A stretch of DNA of 13,803 nucleotides, from assembly GCA_017561105.1 (NCBI GenBank), contig JAFZDR010000221.1, positions 1-13,803 of the forward strand, read 5' to 3'. Positions 1-7,853 of the stretch are shown here, piece by piece. Below the pieces are notes generated by a model that saw only the letters and a list, made by a program, of their open reading frames with translations, was not told the origin of the DNA and searched no databases. This DNA comes from Alistipes sp. GTDB lineage: Bacteria > Bacteroidota > Bacteroidia > Bacteroidales > Rikenellaceae. Each line of letters starts with the position of its first letter. The stretch's first letter is position 1. A program made the position numbers and the translations under genes.

Positions 1-963
1 CGAGCCGAGCATATGACCCTTGTTGCAACCGCCACCCGAAGACTTGCTACTGTACTGAATCGAGCTTGGACTTTTAGGGTCTTTACCGTAGGCGTCGGTA
101 CGCGATGCGCCACTCTCGTAGGAGCTATGACGAGGTGCAGCCACCCACACAGGGCAGTGATGCGTGCCGCTGAAACATACCGTATAGTTACGTGCCGAGC
201 CATTGCGTTGTGCATTCTTCTCGCCACCTGCGCAGAGATGCGTAGCGTAGTAGAGCGACGAGTCGTTATCGTGCTGACCGTCGTTGTTTGCATCCACCAT
301 TACAGGCAACTCAGCCCAATTAAACTTCGATGTCGAAGGGTTTGGCTGAGGGTCTGGTGTCGGGTCTGGCTCAGGCTCGGGAGTTGTGCCACCGCCATTT
401 GTCTTGCCACCTGCAACGATTGTTACACTCGAGATACGCGCACACGCCGACGCGCGGATATAGAGCTGTTTTACACCCGCAGTAGTGAGTGCATGCTCCG
501 AAGCACTACCGCCAAAGCTGAACGACTCGAACTGCCCCGAAACAGCCGATGTACCCTTCTCTGTGCAAAGGAGGATGTCGCCCGAACGCGAAGCATCCGA
601 GAAGGTCAGAATAACCTTCGTGATATCGCCCTCGAAGGTCGGGGTGCCGATATAGGCCACCTTACCCGAGTTTAGCTGCATCGAGTCGCTATTATCGTAG
701 GCGCACACCACCCAGGTACCAAACTCGTTAGTGTAGGTCGCCTCCTTACCATAACCCTTTACGGCAGACGAGCACTCCGCGTAGGTCAAAGTTGCCGTAA
801 CCTCGGCAGGCTCGGGATCGGGAATAGGATTTGGATTTGGAGTTTGAGGTGGAAAACCCGTAGATCCACTTCCGCCACCGTCAGGATCCTGGTATTCAAT
901 CTCGCCACACATCGGGAGTGCTATCACCGAGCAGGCCAAAAGCAGTAATAAAATTCGTTTCAT
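1..963 (-). CDS. Exported DNA/RNA non-specific endonuclease (NUC1 type), 3' part outside window
   Basis: This frame is open from the ATG at 963 to the window edge, giving 321 residues without a stop, so the C-terminal half is missing. Residues 1-19 form a signal peptide (MKR, then a leucine run). Cys11 or Cys19 could be a lipidated cysteine, but neither lipobox is classic. Residues 20-53 are a Gly/Pro-rich spacer, 54-185 look like a beta-sandwich domain of unknown role, and 194-209 are a PEPEPDP-like linker. The nuclease domain starts near 213. It carries N-K-G-H-M at 314-318, the position of the DRGH signature of the NUC1 (Serratia nuclease) family, so His317 is the likely general base. The metal-binding Asn and the rest of the fold lie beyond the edge. 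The start is 9 nt after the antiporter stop, so it is probably the last visible gene of the six-gene operon. Cleavage of extracellular DNA or RNA is inferred from the family. Confidence 0.72.
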   Translation of the reverse strand, partial: MKRILLLLLACSVIALPMCGEIEYQDPDGGGSGSTGFPPQTPNPNPIPDPEPAEVTATLTYAECSSAVKGYGKEATYTNEFGTWVVCAYDNSDSMQLNSGKVAYIGTPTFEGDITKVILTFSDASRSGDILLCTEKGTSAVSGQFESFSFGGSASEHALTTAGVKQLYIRASACARISSVTIVAGGKTNGGGTTPEPEPDPTPDPQPNPSTSKFNWAELPVMVDANNDGQHDNDSSLYYATHLCAGGEKNAQRNGSARNYTVCFSGTHHCPVWVAAPRHSSYESGASRTDAYGKDPKSPSSIQYSSKSSGGGCNKGHMLGS

Positions 964-972
964 TCTTCTATT

Positions 973-2256
973 CTATTTGTTAATTCGTGGAAACTGAAAG
1001 ATAATCGAAAACACCACCATCGCGCCTATCGCCATAGGATAGTAGAGATGTGGGATGATTTCGAGAGGTGAAATCGAAGCAAGACCACTCGCCATAAGGA
1101 GCTGTGCGCCATACGGCAAGACTCCCTGCGCAAAGCACGATGCCGTATCCATCAAGCTTGCACTCTTACGCGCCGATATGCCGTAGCGTTCCGACAACTC
1201 GCGAGCGATAGGACCCACCGTAATAATGGCTATTGTGTTGTTTGCGGTGCATATATCGGTCAGCAGCGTTAAACCCGCAATAGCACTCTCGGCACCTCGT
1301 TTACCCGAAACACGACGGGTTATAGCGCGAGTGATAAACTCGAAACCGCCACTCTGCTTCACCATATTCATCAAACCACCCGCCATAAGGGTGATGATTA
1401 TAAGCTCGCCCATAGAGAGCACTCCTCCACTTGCCGCCTCGCAGAACGATACGCCCGTGAGTGAGCCGCAGGCAATACCGATAATGATTGTAGCGACAAT
1501 ACCGAGCACCAACACTACCAGCACATCCATACCCGCGATAGCGCAGACCAAGACGAGGAGATAAGGAATAGCCTTATACCACTCGGCAACGCTCGCCACA
1601 GCCACACTCTCCGCACCCGAGAGTCCGAGGAAGAGATAGAGTGCCAACGACAATATCGCAGCAGGCAGTACGAGCAACAGGTTTGTGCGGAACTTATCCC
1701 TCATCTTGCAGCCCTGACTCATTGTTGCAGCAATGGTGGTATCCGAGATAAACGAGAGGTTATCGCCAAAGAAGGCTCCTCCCACAACGATAGCAACCAT
1801 CTGTGCAGTGTCGGCACCCATCTGCTGTGCCAACCCCGTAACCACGGGCGTCAGCGCAACGATAGTACCCACCGATGTACCTATCGAGAGCGAGACGAAG
1901 CAGGCTGCCACAAAGATACCCGCAGGCAGAAACTCCGCAGGGACAAAGCGCAGCGTAAAGTGCACCGTAGCGTCCACAGCACCCATAGCCTTGGCCGATG
2001 CAGCGAATATTCCCGCAAGGATGAATATCCAAATCATATAGAGGATATTCTTATCCGCAGCGCCCTCCGAAAAGACACCTACACGCTCATGCAACGAACG
2101 ACTAATACCGCGCAACGCAGCCACAGCATAGACTGCAGCCACCACAAATGCCACCGCAATGGAGATGCGGTAGAAATCACCCGAAGCGAGTGCCATAGCC
2201 AAATAGGCTACCAAAAGTACCACTACGGGCGACAATGCCAAAAGACCTCTCTTCAT
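973..2256 (-). CDS. NhaC-family Na+/H+ antiporter
   Basis: A 427-residue inner-membrane protein with about ten to twelve hydrophobic segments. The best signature is the glycine/aspartate stretch at residues 159-177 (GGAFFGDNLSFISDTTIAA), characteristic of the Na_H_antiporter (NhaC/MleN) family. Other conserved-looking patches are GTSVGT at 126-131, DICTANNTIAI at 334-344, and the region 368-387 with TASCFAQG and PYG. Family members exchange Na+ for H+, and some exchange organic acids such as malate and lactate, so the substrate is not fixed by sequence. The length is slightly short of the 450-480 residues common in the family, but both ends look intact. It lies 15 nt after the sialidase/EEP gene and 9 nt before the nuclease gene, so it is very likely cotranscribed with secreted enzymes, an unusual setting for an ion antiporter. 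The ATG at 2256 begins MKRGLLALSP and leads directly into the first membrane helix. Confidence 0.85.
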   Translation of the reverse strand: MKRGLLALSPVVVLLVAYLAMALASGDFYRISIAVAFVVAAVYAVAALRGISRSLHERVGVFSEGAADKNILYMIWIFILAGIFAASAKAMGAVDATVHFTLRFVPAEFLPAGIFVAACFVSLSIGTSVGTIVALTPVVTGLAQQMGADTAQMVAIVVGGAFFGDNLSFISDTTIAATMSQGCKMRDKFRTNLLLVLPAAILSLALYLFLGLSGAESVAVASVAEWYKAIPYLLVLVCAIAGMDVLVVLVLGIVATIIIGIACGSLTGVSFCEAASGGVLSMGELIIITLMAGGLMNMVKQSGGFEFITRAITRRVSGKRGAESAIAGLTLLTDICTANNTIAIITVGPIARELSERYGISARKSASLMDTASCFAQGVLPYGAQLLMASGLASISPLEIIPHLYYPMAIGAMVVFSIIFQFPRINK

Positions 2257-2271
2257 TTATCAGTCGCGCTC

Positions 2272-4341
2272 TTAGTTAGCAATTACACAATCGACATAGA
2301 TTGGGAGGTGATCCGAGCCCCACTTTCCGTCGTACGGCTTGATAATAAGTTCCCACTTGTTAATCTTCACAGCATTAGGAGTGTAGAAGAGGTGGTCGAT
2401 GTGCATACCATTCTTGGCCTTCTTCTCGGCAGGCTTATACTCGGTATGCGACTGATACTCCTTGTTGATAGGATTTGGCACAGCATCCATCGAATCCTCC
2501 ACAATACCCGACTGCTTGAGCACAGCATAAGGCTCGCTATTCTCGGCAGCGTTGTAGTCGGCAGTTACGAATGCCGGCATACCCTTCGAGATGTGGCGCA
2601 CCATATCGAGCACGATGTACGAAGCAACAATCTTAGCCTCGTAACCGCGATGATCGTAGTGTCCGTTGAAGTGGAAGAACACCTTATCGGTCTTCTTGTC
2701 GTAGAACTTAACCCATGTGAACAGGCGCACCGAACGCGCACCATAACCCGGTGTGCCAATCTTATCGGTGAGCCATACGGTGTCGTAATCGAGCACCTCG
2801 AAACGCGACTTGCGATAGAATATAGGGTTGAAGTGGTGATTGCGGTCGCTATTGTCGCCCGAAACATTCTGACCAACCCATGCGTAGGTATCGCTCAAGT
2901 GCTCCATCATATCCTCAATCTGCGGGAGATATGGCTCCTGTGCACCGATGATATCGAAGTCGTAATCACGAATTACAGCCACTGTAGCCGCCACACGATC
3001 CTCCTTCCAATTCATAATCGGATATTGGATATTGAAGGTCGCAAGGCGCATGCTCTCTGTTGCCCAATTGTTCTTTGGAGCAACTAACGCCTTCATCTCC
3101 TCGGTAACGGCACTGCCGCCATCACCCACGGTGAGCACCGCACGATGGTTGCGCGGAGTATTCTCGTAGTCGGCTGTAGCAGCATCTATCTCGCCCAACG
3201 ATGTGGTAACAAGCAAGTTCAAACTCTTATCCTCGGGAGCATTGAGCATCGATATATAGATCTCGCCACCCTTGCCCTCGGCAACTGCAGGGTTGATTGT
3301 CGCCCAATCTGTAGCGAGGCGCAAACCACCATACCAGGTTGCTCCGTTATCCTCCGAGAGGTAGGCAAACAGACCTGCAGGCAACCAATAGAGGTTACGG
3401 TCGAAGTGACCGTTACGCACCATAAGCAACTGACCACTCGCAAGGCGATGCACCGCAAAGTTCTGATCGGGAGCCGCAACAAAGCGCTGAGGCTCGCTCC
3501 ATACCCTTCCATCCTTCGATGTCGAGCTGTACGACCACGCAGTACCCGATACACGCAACACCATACGCATAACGCCGTCGGCCTGCACAAAGATCTGCGG
3601 GTTGTTGTAACGCGCTGTGATAAGCTCGTCCGAGCACTTCACTACGCCGAGGTTCTCCTGCCACGACTTACCCTCATCCGACGAGATATAGACACCTGCG
3701 CCACGCTTTGCATCGAGCTCGGTATATTTGTCGAGGTAGGGCGAAGCAAATCGCTTTCTATCCCAACGATTTGCCACGAACAACATTCTGCCGTAGTCCA
3801 ACACATCTCTACCCCACAACGCAGCTGGGAGTACCCACTCACCCTTGGCATTGAGCATCGGACGACCTGTTGCCACACCTACGCCCAAGTAGGCAGGCTC
3901 ACCCCATACGGGCTTTGCAGCGTCAGGGTTCTGGCAGACCATAGCCCACATCGAGCCACGGCCGTCATAGAAGCCGTCAAAGACCGAGTAGAATAGCCAC
4001 AAAGCACCATTTGGCGAACGCCACAACACGCCATTGCGCACCGCCAACTTCTCTTTACGAGCATCGAGCGCAACCACAGGCTCCACCCACGACTTGCCCT
4101 GTGAGTCGCTGTATGCGAGGGTCAAATAGCCGTCGGCATCATCGCCGCCACACAATACCGAAGCCCACAAACGACCCTTTGCGGTGGTCTCGAGAGCCGT
4201 AATCTGAGTGCGATCAAGCACCTTCACTGCATAAGTCGCCTTATCGGGCGAGAGGTTTGGTGTAACCTTCAAATAAGAGTTGTTGGCCTTGGCCGCAAAA
4301 GCCAAGAGAGCCAACGCGATATATAATGAAATCTTTCTCAT
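2272..4341 (-). CDS. Exported fusion: BNR/sialidase-like propeller plus EEP phosphodiesterase
   Basis: This 689-residue protein starts with a signal peptide (1-19). Residues about 30-400 are a BNR_2-type six-bladed propeller with four Asp boxes (S/T-x-D-x-G-x-x-W type) ending at Trp85, Trp227, Trp281 and Trp336. The patches NGVLWRSPNGALWLFYS (103-119) and GVMRMVLRVSG (256-266) fit this family. A classic sialidase FRIP motif is absent, so sialidase activity is uncertain. Residues 431-689 are a full endonuclease/exonuclease/phosphatase domain of the EEP-1 type. Its catalytic set is visible: Asn437 (TFN), Glu469 (GAQE), His561 (NGHYDHRG), Asp595/Asn597 (ADYNA), Asp649 (HIDH) and the SDH triplet at 676-678. 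EEP enzymes are metal-dependent and cut phosphodiesters in DNA, RNA, lipids or sugar phosphates. The gene sits 15 nt after the DUF5689-like gene and 15 nt before the antiporter gene. The propeller may bind or trim a glycan next to a phosphodiester; that is inference. Confidence 0.85.
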   Translation of the reverse strand: MRKISLYIALALLAFAAKANNSYLKVTPNLSPDKATYAVKVLDRTQITALETTAKGRLWASVLCGGDDADGYLTLAYSDSQGKSWVEPVVALDARKEKLAVRNGVLWRSPNGALWLFYSVFDGFYDGRGSMWAMVCQNPDAAKPVWGEPAYLGVGVATGRPMLNAKGEWVLPAALWGRDVLDYGRMLFVANRWDRKRFASPYLDKYTELDAKRGAGVYISSDEGKSWQENLGVVKCSDELITARYNNPQIFVQADGVMRMVLRVSGTAWSYSSTSKDGRVWSEPQRFVAAPDQNFAVHRLASGQLLMVRNGHFDRNLYWLPAGLFAYLSEDNGATWYGGLRLATDWATINPAVAEGKGGEIYISMLNAPEDKSLNLLVTTSLGEIDAATADYENTPRNHRAVLTVGDGGSAVTEEMKALVAPKNNWATESMRLATFNIQYPIMNWKEDRVAATVAVIRDYDFDIIGAQEPYLPQIEDMMEHLSDTYAWVGQNVSGDNSDRNHHFNPIFYRKSRFEVLDYDTVWLTDKIGTPGYGARSVRLFTWVKFYDKKTDKVFFHFNGHYDHRGYEAKIVASYIVLDMVRHISKGMPAFVTADYNAAENSEPYAVLKQSGIVEDSMDAVPNPINKEYQSHTEYKPAEKKAKNGMHIDHLFYTPNAVKINKWELIIKPYDGKWGSDHLPIYVDCVIAN

Positions 4342-4356
4342 AACGCTTCTTCACTA

Positions 4357-5952
4357 TTAGTTATATCGTACCACAAACGAACCGAAGTTCACCACGGTCT
4401 TAATCATCGTATTCGGACGCAATGCGCCATTCTCGTTGTAGTCGTAGCCCAAGGTTGCGTATCGTTTCTCTACGGGAACAACTCGAACATAGACCTTCGA
4501 CTTGCCGAACAAGCTCTTTGGCAACACCACCATATGCTCGGTAAAGCCCGCACCCGCCAAGATGCTGTCGTAGTGAACGCCATGGACACTATTGTGCCAA
4601 TACCAAGGCAATGAACGCAACTTCTTAGGTGCGCTGCCCTCTACTGCCGACCACTTCTTGCCGTCGGTCGAATACTCCACATTCCAGAATACGGGGTAAC
4701 CATACGAGGTTTCAGCCGAGATCTCACCCGCTGCGAAGGTGAAACCGAAGATGAGTTGCTCGCCCGAAAGACCCTTTGTCGAGAACTGCACCTCAACGCC
4801 CTCACCGCGATTCTCCTTCCAATTCCACCAGTTGCGAGCCTCGGTCTTAACCGAGAGTGCTCCGTATCGTACAAAGCCGCCAAAGCCTTTTGTACCCTCA
4901 ACCTTACCCGCATCTACGCGAGTGTTGTTTGTGTCGCGACCACGAATAGACTCGCTATTTGCCACAACGCGCAATGTACCCTTGCCCAAATCGGCCGATA
5001 CACGCTCGTTGGTGATGCTTGCCAAGTCGCCAAAATCGGTTGCGAAGGTCTTCTTGTTGTCGTTCCAATTCCACTCGGCAATCGACTTATAGATAGCCTT
5101 ATCTACACCCCAAGACATTGCGTAGTCCTCCTCATCGACAGGACGGATGATGTATCGTCCAAAGACATCGCCACCATAGCGGGCGTGAGTTGTATAGGCG
5201 AGAATACCCTGCATATCGCCTGCACCCTGCGGTACGCCGTTGCCATCTCTACGCCAAAGGCAGAGGGTATTAGTGATGGCATAGATTGACGAGCCCTTCT
5301 TATCGCAGATGAGGGTTGCCCAGCCATCCATAGTCTTGTTTGGCTTCACGCGCTTGTTGAACGGTGTATGCTGCACATATCGTTCATAGACATTCGAGAA
5401 CGAGCCATCCCTGAAGAGAATTTCGCAATCCTTCAATGTTACATAGGTGTAGACATCGTCGTCGGTCAGCTCGCCGATATACTTCTCCTTGCGTGGCAAA
5501 TCCTCCTTCGCGCACTGCTCGAGTCGCACGATATTGGCCTCGCTAACGCCCTCAACGGTTACACGCAAAGGTTCCTGCTCACAACGGAGTGTTGTGCCCT
5601 TCAACGAGAGGACAACCTTCGCATAGCGAGGGAATTTCTTCGCTGCAGGACGCTCAGCATAGCACAATCTAAAGCCCACATCGCCCGACAACGACTCGAT
5701 ATAACCTGTCGAGAGGTCATAGTTCTTCATACTTGCATAGTGCACATTAAGGTTCATCTCGTTGTTGCGGCCATCATACTTGCTCACGATGAAGCCCTCA
5801 ACAAAGAGATCCTCCGCTACGGTCATCACCTGCGCACTCTTTGCCATATCGCGCACCTCACGCATCGAGGTTATATTCTCGGCTGCCGACAGTGCTCCAA
5901 GCGATGCCAATGCCACCAATACGGCAACAAATCTTCTCAAATTTCTCATCAT
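4357..5952 (-). CDS. Exported DUF5689-like protein with C-terminal beta domain
   Basis: A 531-residue exported protein. A signal peptide with an Ala-Leu core and a probable cut after Ala23 opens it, without a lipobox cysteine. Two start codons stand in tandem (ATGATG); the first is used here. Residues about 40-280 look like DUF5689, with VEGFIVSK at 51-58 as an OB-fold-like opening strand, PQGAGDMQGIL at 241-251 and RYIIRPVDEED at 266-276. In the Bacteroidetes, DUF5689 proteins often occur with or are fused to exported nucleases of the EEP class. Residues about 300-531 form a second domain rich in aromatic and beta segments, possibly a jelly-roll or binding domain, which I cannot assign. It lies 12 nt after the response regulator and 15 nt before the propeller/EEP gene, so coexpression is likely. 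A role in binding nucleic acid or another ligand for the neighbouring enzymes is inference. No catalytic motif is recognised. Confidence 0.65.
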   Translation of the reverse strand: MMRNLRRFVAVLVALASLGALSAAENITSMREVRDMAKSAQVMTVAEDLFVEGFIVSKYDGRNNEMNLNVHYASMKNYDLSTGYIESLSGDVGFRLCYAERPAAKKFPRYAKVVLSLKGTTLRCEQEPLRVTVEGVSEANIVRLEQCAKEDLPRKEKYIGELTDDDVYTYVTLKDCEILFRDGSFSNVYERYVQHTPFNKRVKPNKTMDGWATLICDKKGSSIYAITNTLCLWRRDGNGVPQGAGDMQGILAYTTHARYGGDVFGRYIIRPVDEEDYAMSWGVDKAIYKSIAEWNWNDNKKTFATDFGDLASITNERVSADLGKGTLRVVANSESIRGRDTNNTRVDAGKVEGTKGFGGFVRYGALSVKTEARNWWNWKENRGEGVEVQFSTKGLSGEQLIFGFTFAAGEISAETSYGYPVFWNVEYSTDGKKWSAVEGSAPKKLRSLPWYWHNSVHGVHYDSILAGAGFTEHMVVLPKSLFGKSKVYVRVVPVEKRYATLGYDYNENGALRPNTMIKTVVNFGSFVVRYN

Positions 5953-5964
5953 ATTTAGGTTTTG

Positions 5965-6717
5965 TTAATTCTTTTTCGCACCCTCCATATAGCCGAGGAA
6001 CTGCTCCTTGTAGCTATCACCGATAGGCACATAGTCGTCATTCGAGAGGAATGCTCTACCCTTGGTGTAGCCCGACACATGGTCGAGGTTGATAATATAG
6101 GAGCGATGCACACGCATAAACTGCCCCGACTGCAACGAGTTCTCCATATTCTTCAGGCGGAAGAGAGTTACCAACTTAGTTCCGTCGGCAAGATGCAGAC
6201 GCACATACTCGCCCGCACTCTCGAGGTAGATAATGTTCGACATCTTCACCAGGCAGGTCTTGCGATCGGCATATACCGACAATACGCCCTCGCCTGCATC
6301 CGTTGCATTCTCCTCCTCGACAGAGGCACTCTCCTCTGCCAACTTCTGCTCCTGCAGTTGCAACAGCTCGTAGAGCGATTGAGCCTTCTCCGATGCGCGT
6401 TCGATATCCTTCAGGCCGAATGGCTTCAGCAGATAGTCTATGGCCGAGAGTTTGTAGCCCTCGATGGCATACTCGGCATAGGCTGTCGTGAAGATAACCA
6501 TAGTCGGCGTTTCGAGCGACTGCACAAACTCCACACCCGTCATATCGGGCATGTTTATATCTACAAATATCAGATCGGTGCTATTCTCCTTGAGCCACTC
6601 GTTAGCCTTGACTGCACTACGGAAGGTAGCCACAAGCTCCAGGAATGGAATCTTAGCAATATAGGCCGATATTTGTCGAAGAGCCAACGGCTCATCATCT
6701 ATCGCGATGCATCTCAT
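5965..6717 (-). CDS. LytTR-family response regulator
   Basis: A 250-residue cytoplasmic DNA-binding regulator. The receiver domain (1-120) has the acidic pair Asp7-Asp8, phosphoacceptor Asp53 in IFVDINMPDMTG, Thr77-Thr78, and Lys98 in the LLKPF motif, so all phosphotransfer residues are present. An acidic, Gln-rich linker (118-143) leads to a LytTR domain at about 147-245, with YLESAGEYVRLHL and FMRVHRSYIINL as the typical strands. LytTR regulators bind imperfect direct repeats upstream of target promoters. The gene overlaps the kinase gene by 23 nt (6695-6717), which suggests translational coupling. It is followed after 12 nt by the DUF5689-like gene, so the likely targets are its own operon and the exported enzymes encoded in it. 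The signal is unknown. Confidence 0.93.
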   Translation of the reverse strand: MRCIAIDDEPLALRQISAYIAKIPFLELVATFRSAVKANEWLKENSTDLIFVDINMPDMTGVEFVQSLETPTMVIFTTAYAEYAIEGYKLSAIDYLLKPFGLKDIERASEKAQSLYELLQLQEQKLAEESASVEEENATDAGEGVLSVYADRKTCLVKMSNIIYLESAGEYVRLHLADGTKLVTLFRLKNMENSLQSGQFMRVHRSYIINLDHVSGYTKGRAFLSNDDYVPIGDSYKEQFLGYMEGAKKN

Positions 6718-7795
6718 AACTGTTCAATGTAGGTATTTTAAGGGTTATGCAGTAGTTCTTATCACTCTCATCAATCTGCAGATTGTAGTGATTGTTATAT
6801 ATCAAATCGAGGCGTTTGCGCACATTCTCCAAGCCGATACCCGGATTGCCGCTACGCTTGTTCGGATGCACTGAGTTCTCGAAACGACCCACAACAAAAC
6901 CCTCCTCGTAACTGATGTCGATATGGATGTACGACGCACTGTCGTAGCTCACGCCGTGCTTGAAGGCGTTCTCCACAAAGACAATAAAGATGAGTGGCGG
7001 AATCTCGATATTGCCGCTTAGTCGCTCGGGACGATTATAGACAATCTCCACATCGTCGGTATATCGGATACGCATCAACTCGATGTAGTTCTCGATAAAT
7101 GTCAAATCCTTCTTCAGGGCTATAGCATCGTCACCCGCACCATAGACCACATAGCGCATCATATCCGAGAGCTGAATAACAGCCTGCTTTGCCGCCTCGC
7201 TATCGATATCGACCAAAGCGTGGATGTTATTGAGCGTATTCATCAGAAAGTGCGGATTGATCTGGTGTTTGAGGTAGTACATCTCGGCTTGCAGGTTTTG
7301 GCTCTGCAGACGCTCGGCATCCACCTCTTCACGCATCGTGCGGTAGAAGGTTATAATCGTGTTATTCGCCGCAAACATCGCCACGGCAGCCAACATATTA
7401 CCCCACCAAGGGAATACAGAGAGGCTTGTGTGCTGAAGTGTTCTAACAGCATCGCCCACCTCGCCCAACGAGATGGTGAACGCCACATCCGACTGCTCGT
7501 AGAGCTCCAATAGCGAGAACATGCCACCAATAAGGAGCAACGCAACTAAATAGTATGCCCAATAGAGATACTTGCGGTGGAGATACTTGAAGAGCAAGAA
7601 GTTGTTGGTAACGAAGAGGAGGTAGAACGGCATAATCTTCAACCACGCCACCAACATCATATCGGGGCGTATCTGCTCCGACATCATACCCGCATTCATA
7701 AACGGCACGAGGAACACTCCCAACCAAACAGCGAAATAGAGGGTATTCTCACCGATTACCTGTTTACGAATTTTCAATATCTTCTTATCCTTCAT
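6695..7795 (-). CDS. LytS-type sensor histidine kinase (His_kinase family)
   Basis: A 366-residue inner-membrane kinase. Four hydrophobic segments (about 19-36, 47-69, 76-97 and 129-150) form the N-terminal half, with no obvious periplasmic sensor domain. A short coiled coil (153-177) follows, then the His_kinase motif QINPHFLMNTLNN with phosphoacceptor His182. The ATPase part has Val-Glu-Asn at 274-276 (N box) and GNPGIGLENVRKRL at 316-329 (G box). It should phosphorylate the LytTR regulator encoded next to it. I start at the ATG at 7795, not at the in-frame TTG at 7849, because the promoter -7 box (7819-7826) places transcription start near 7812, downstream of the TTG, and the 18 extra residues do not look like part of the family. 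The gene is the first of the six-gene minus-strand run. Confidence 0.9.
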   Translation of the reverse strand: MKDKKILKIRKQVIGENTLYFAVWLGVFLVPFMNAGMMSEQIRPDMMLVAWLKIMPFYLLFVTNNFLLFKYLHRKYLYWAYYLVALLLIGGMFSLLELYEQSDVAFTISLGEVGDAVRTLQHTSLSVFPWWGNMLAAVAMFAANNTIITFYRTMREEVDAERLQSQNLQAEMYYLKHQINPHFLMNTLNNIHALVDIDSEAAKQAVIQLSDMMRYVVYGAGDDAIALKKDLTFIENYIELMRIRYTDDVEIVYNRPERLSGNIEIPPLIFIVFVENAFKHGVSYDSASYIHIDISYEEGFVVGRFENSVHPNKRSGNPGIGLENVRKRLDLIYNNHYNLQIDESDKNYCITLKIPTLNSYEMHRDR

Positions 7796-7818
7796 CTCAC
7801 AAAAGAGGTTTATCCGGA

Positions 7819-7850
7819 CAAAGTTAAAAACTTTTTTGCATAAATGCAAA
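7819..7850 (-). promoter_or_regulatory. Bacteroidetes promoter of the two-component/exported-enzyme operon
   Basis: Read on the minus strand, TTTG (7847-7850), a 20-nt spacer and TAACTTTG (7819-7826) match the Bacteroidetes primary sigma consensus of TTTG and TAnnTTTG. Transcription should start near 7812, leaving a leader of about 17 nt before the kinase ATG at 7795. No other such pair was found in the short gaps of the six genes downstream, so this may drive the whole operon. Confidence 0.75.
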
Positions 7851-7853
7851 AAA
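7832..7853. promoter_or_regulatory. Perfect palindrome over the -33 box, candidate operator
   Basis: Two 10-bp arms, TTTTTTGCAT (7832-7841) and ATGCAAAAAA (7844-7853), flank a 2-bp AA centre and match perfectly. The element lies across the -33 box and part of the spacer of the kinase promoter, a typical place for a repressor or activator site. It does not look like the direct-repeat site expected for LytTR proteins. Its right arm shares A residues with the terminator hairpin of the preceding operon, so part of its symmetry could come from A/T-run constraints. The GCAT/ATGC core is not explained by that. Confidence 0.5.

Noticed and set aside
13..675. A 220-codon plus-strand frame at the left edge.
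   Set aside because: It is antisense to the nuclease gene, which has a signal peptide, linker and NUC1 motif in the other strand.
1960..3087. A long open frame on the plus strand (375 codons) opposite the antiporter and propeller/EEP genes.
   Set aside because: It spans two well-supported minus-strand genes and their junction, its translation resembles no family, and it is rich in His, Arg and Ile as expected from the reverse complement of coding sequence.
2272..4341. Naming the propeller gene as nanH (sialidase).
   Set aside because: Asp boxes alone do not prove sialidase activity, the FRIP motif is not seen, and the protein carries an EEP domain not found in standard NanH.
7819..7830. A LytTR binding site (near match AAAGTTAAA) next to the kinase promoter.
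   Set aside because: Only a single imperfect copy, overlapping the -7 box, without the second direct repeat expected at the usual spacing.
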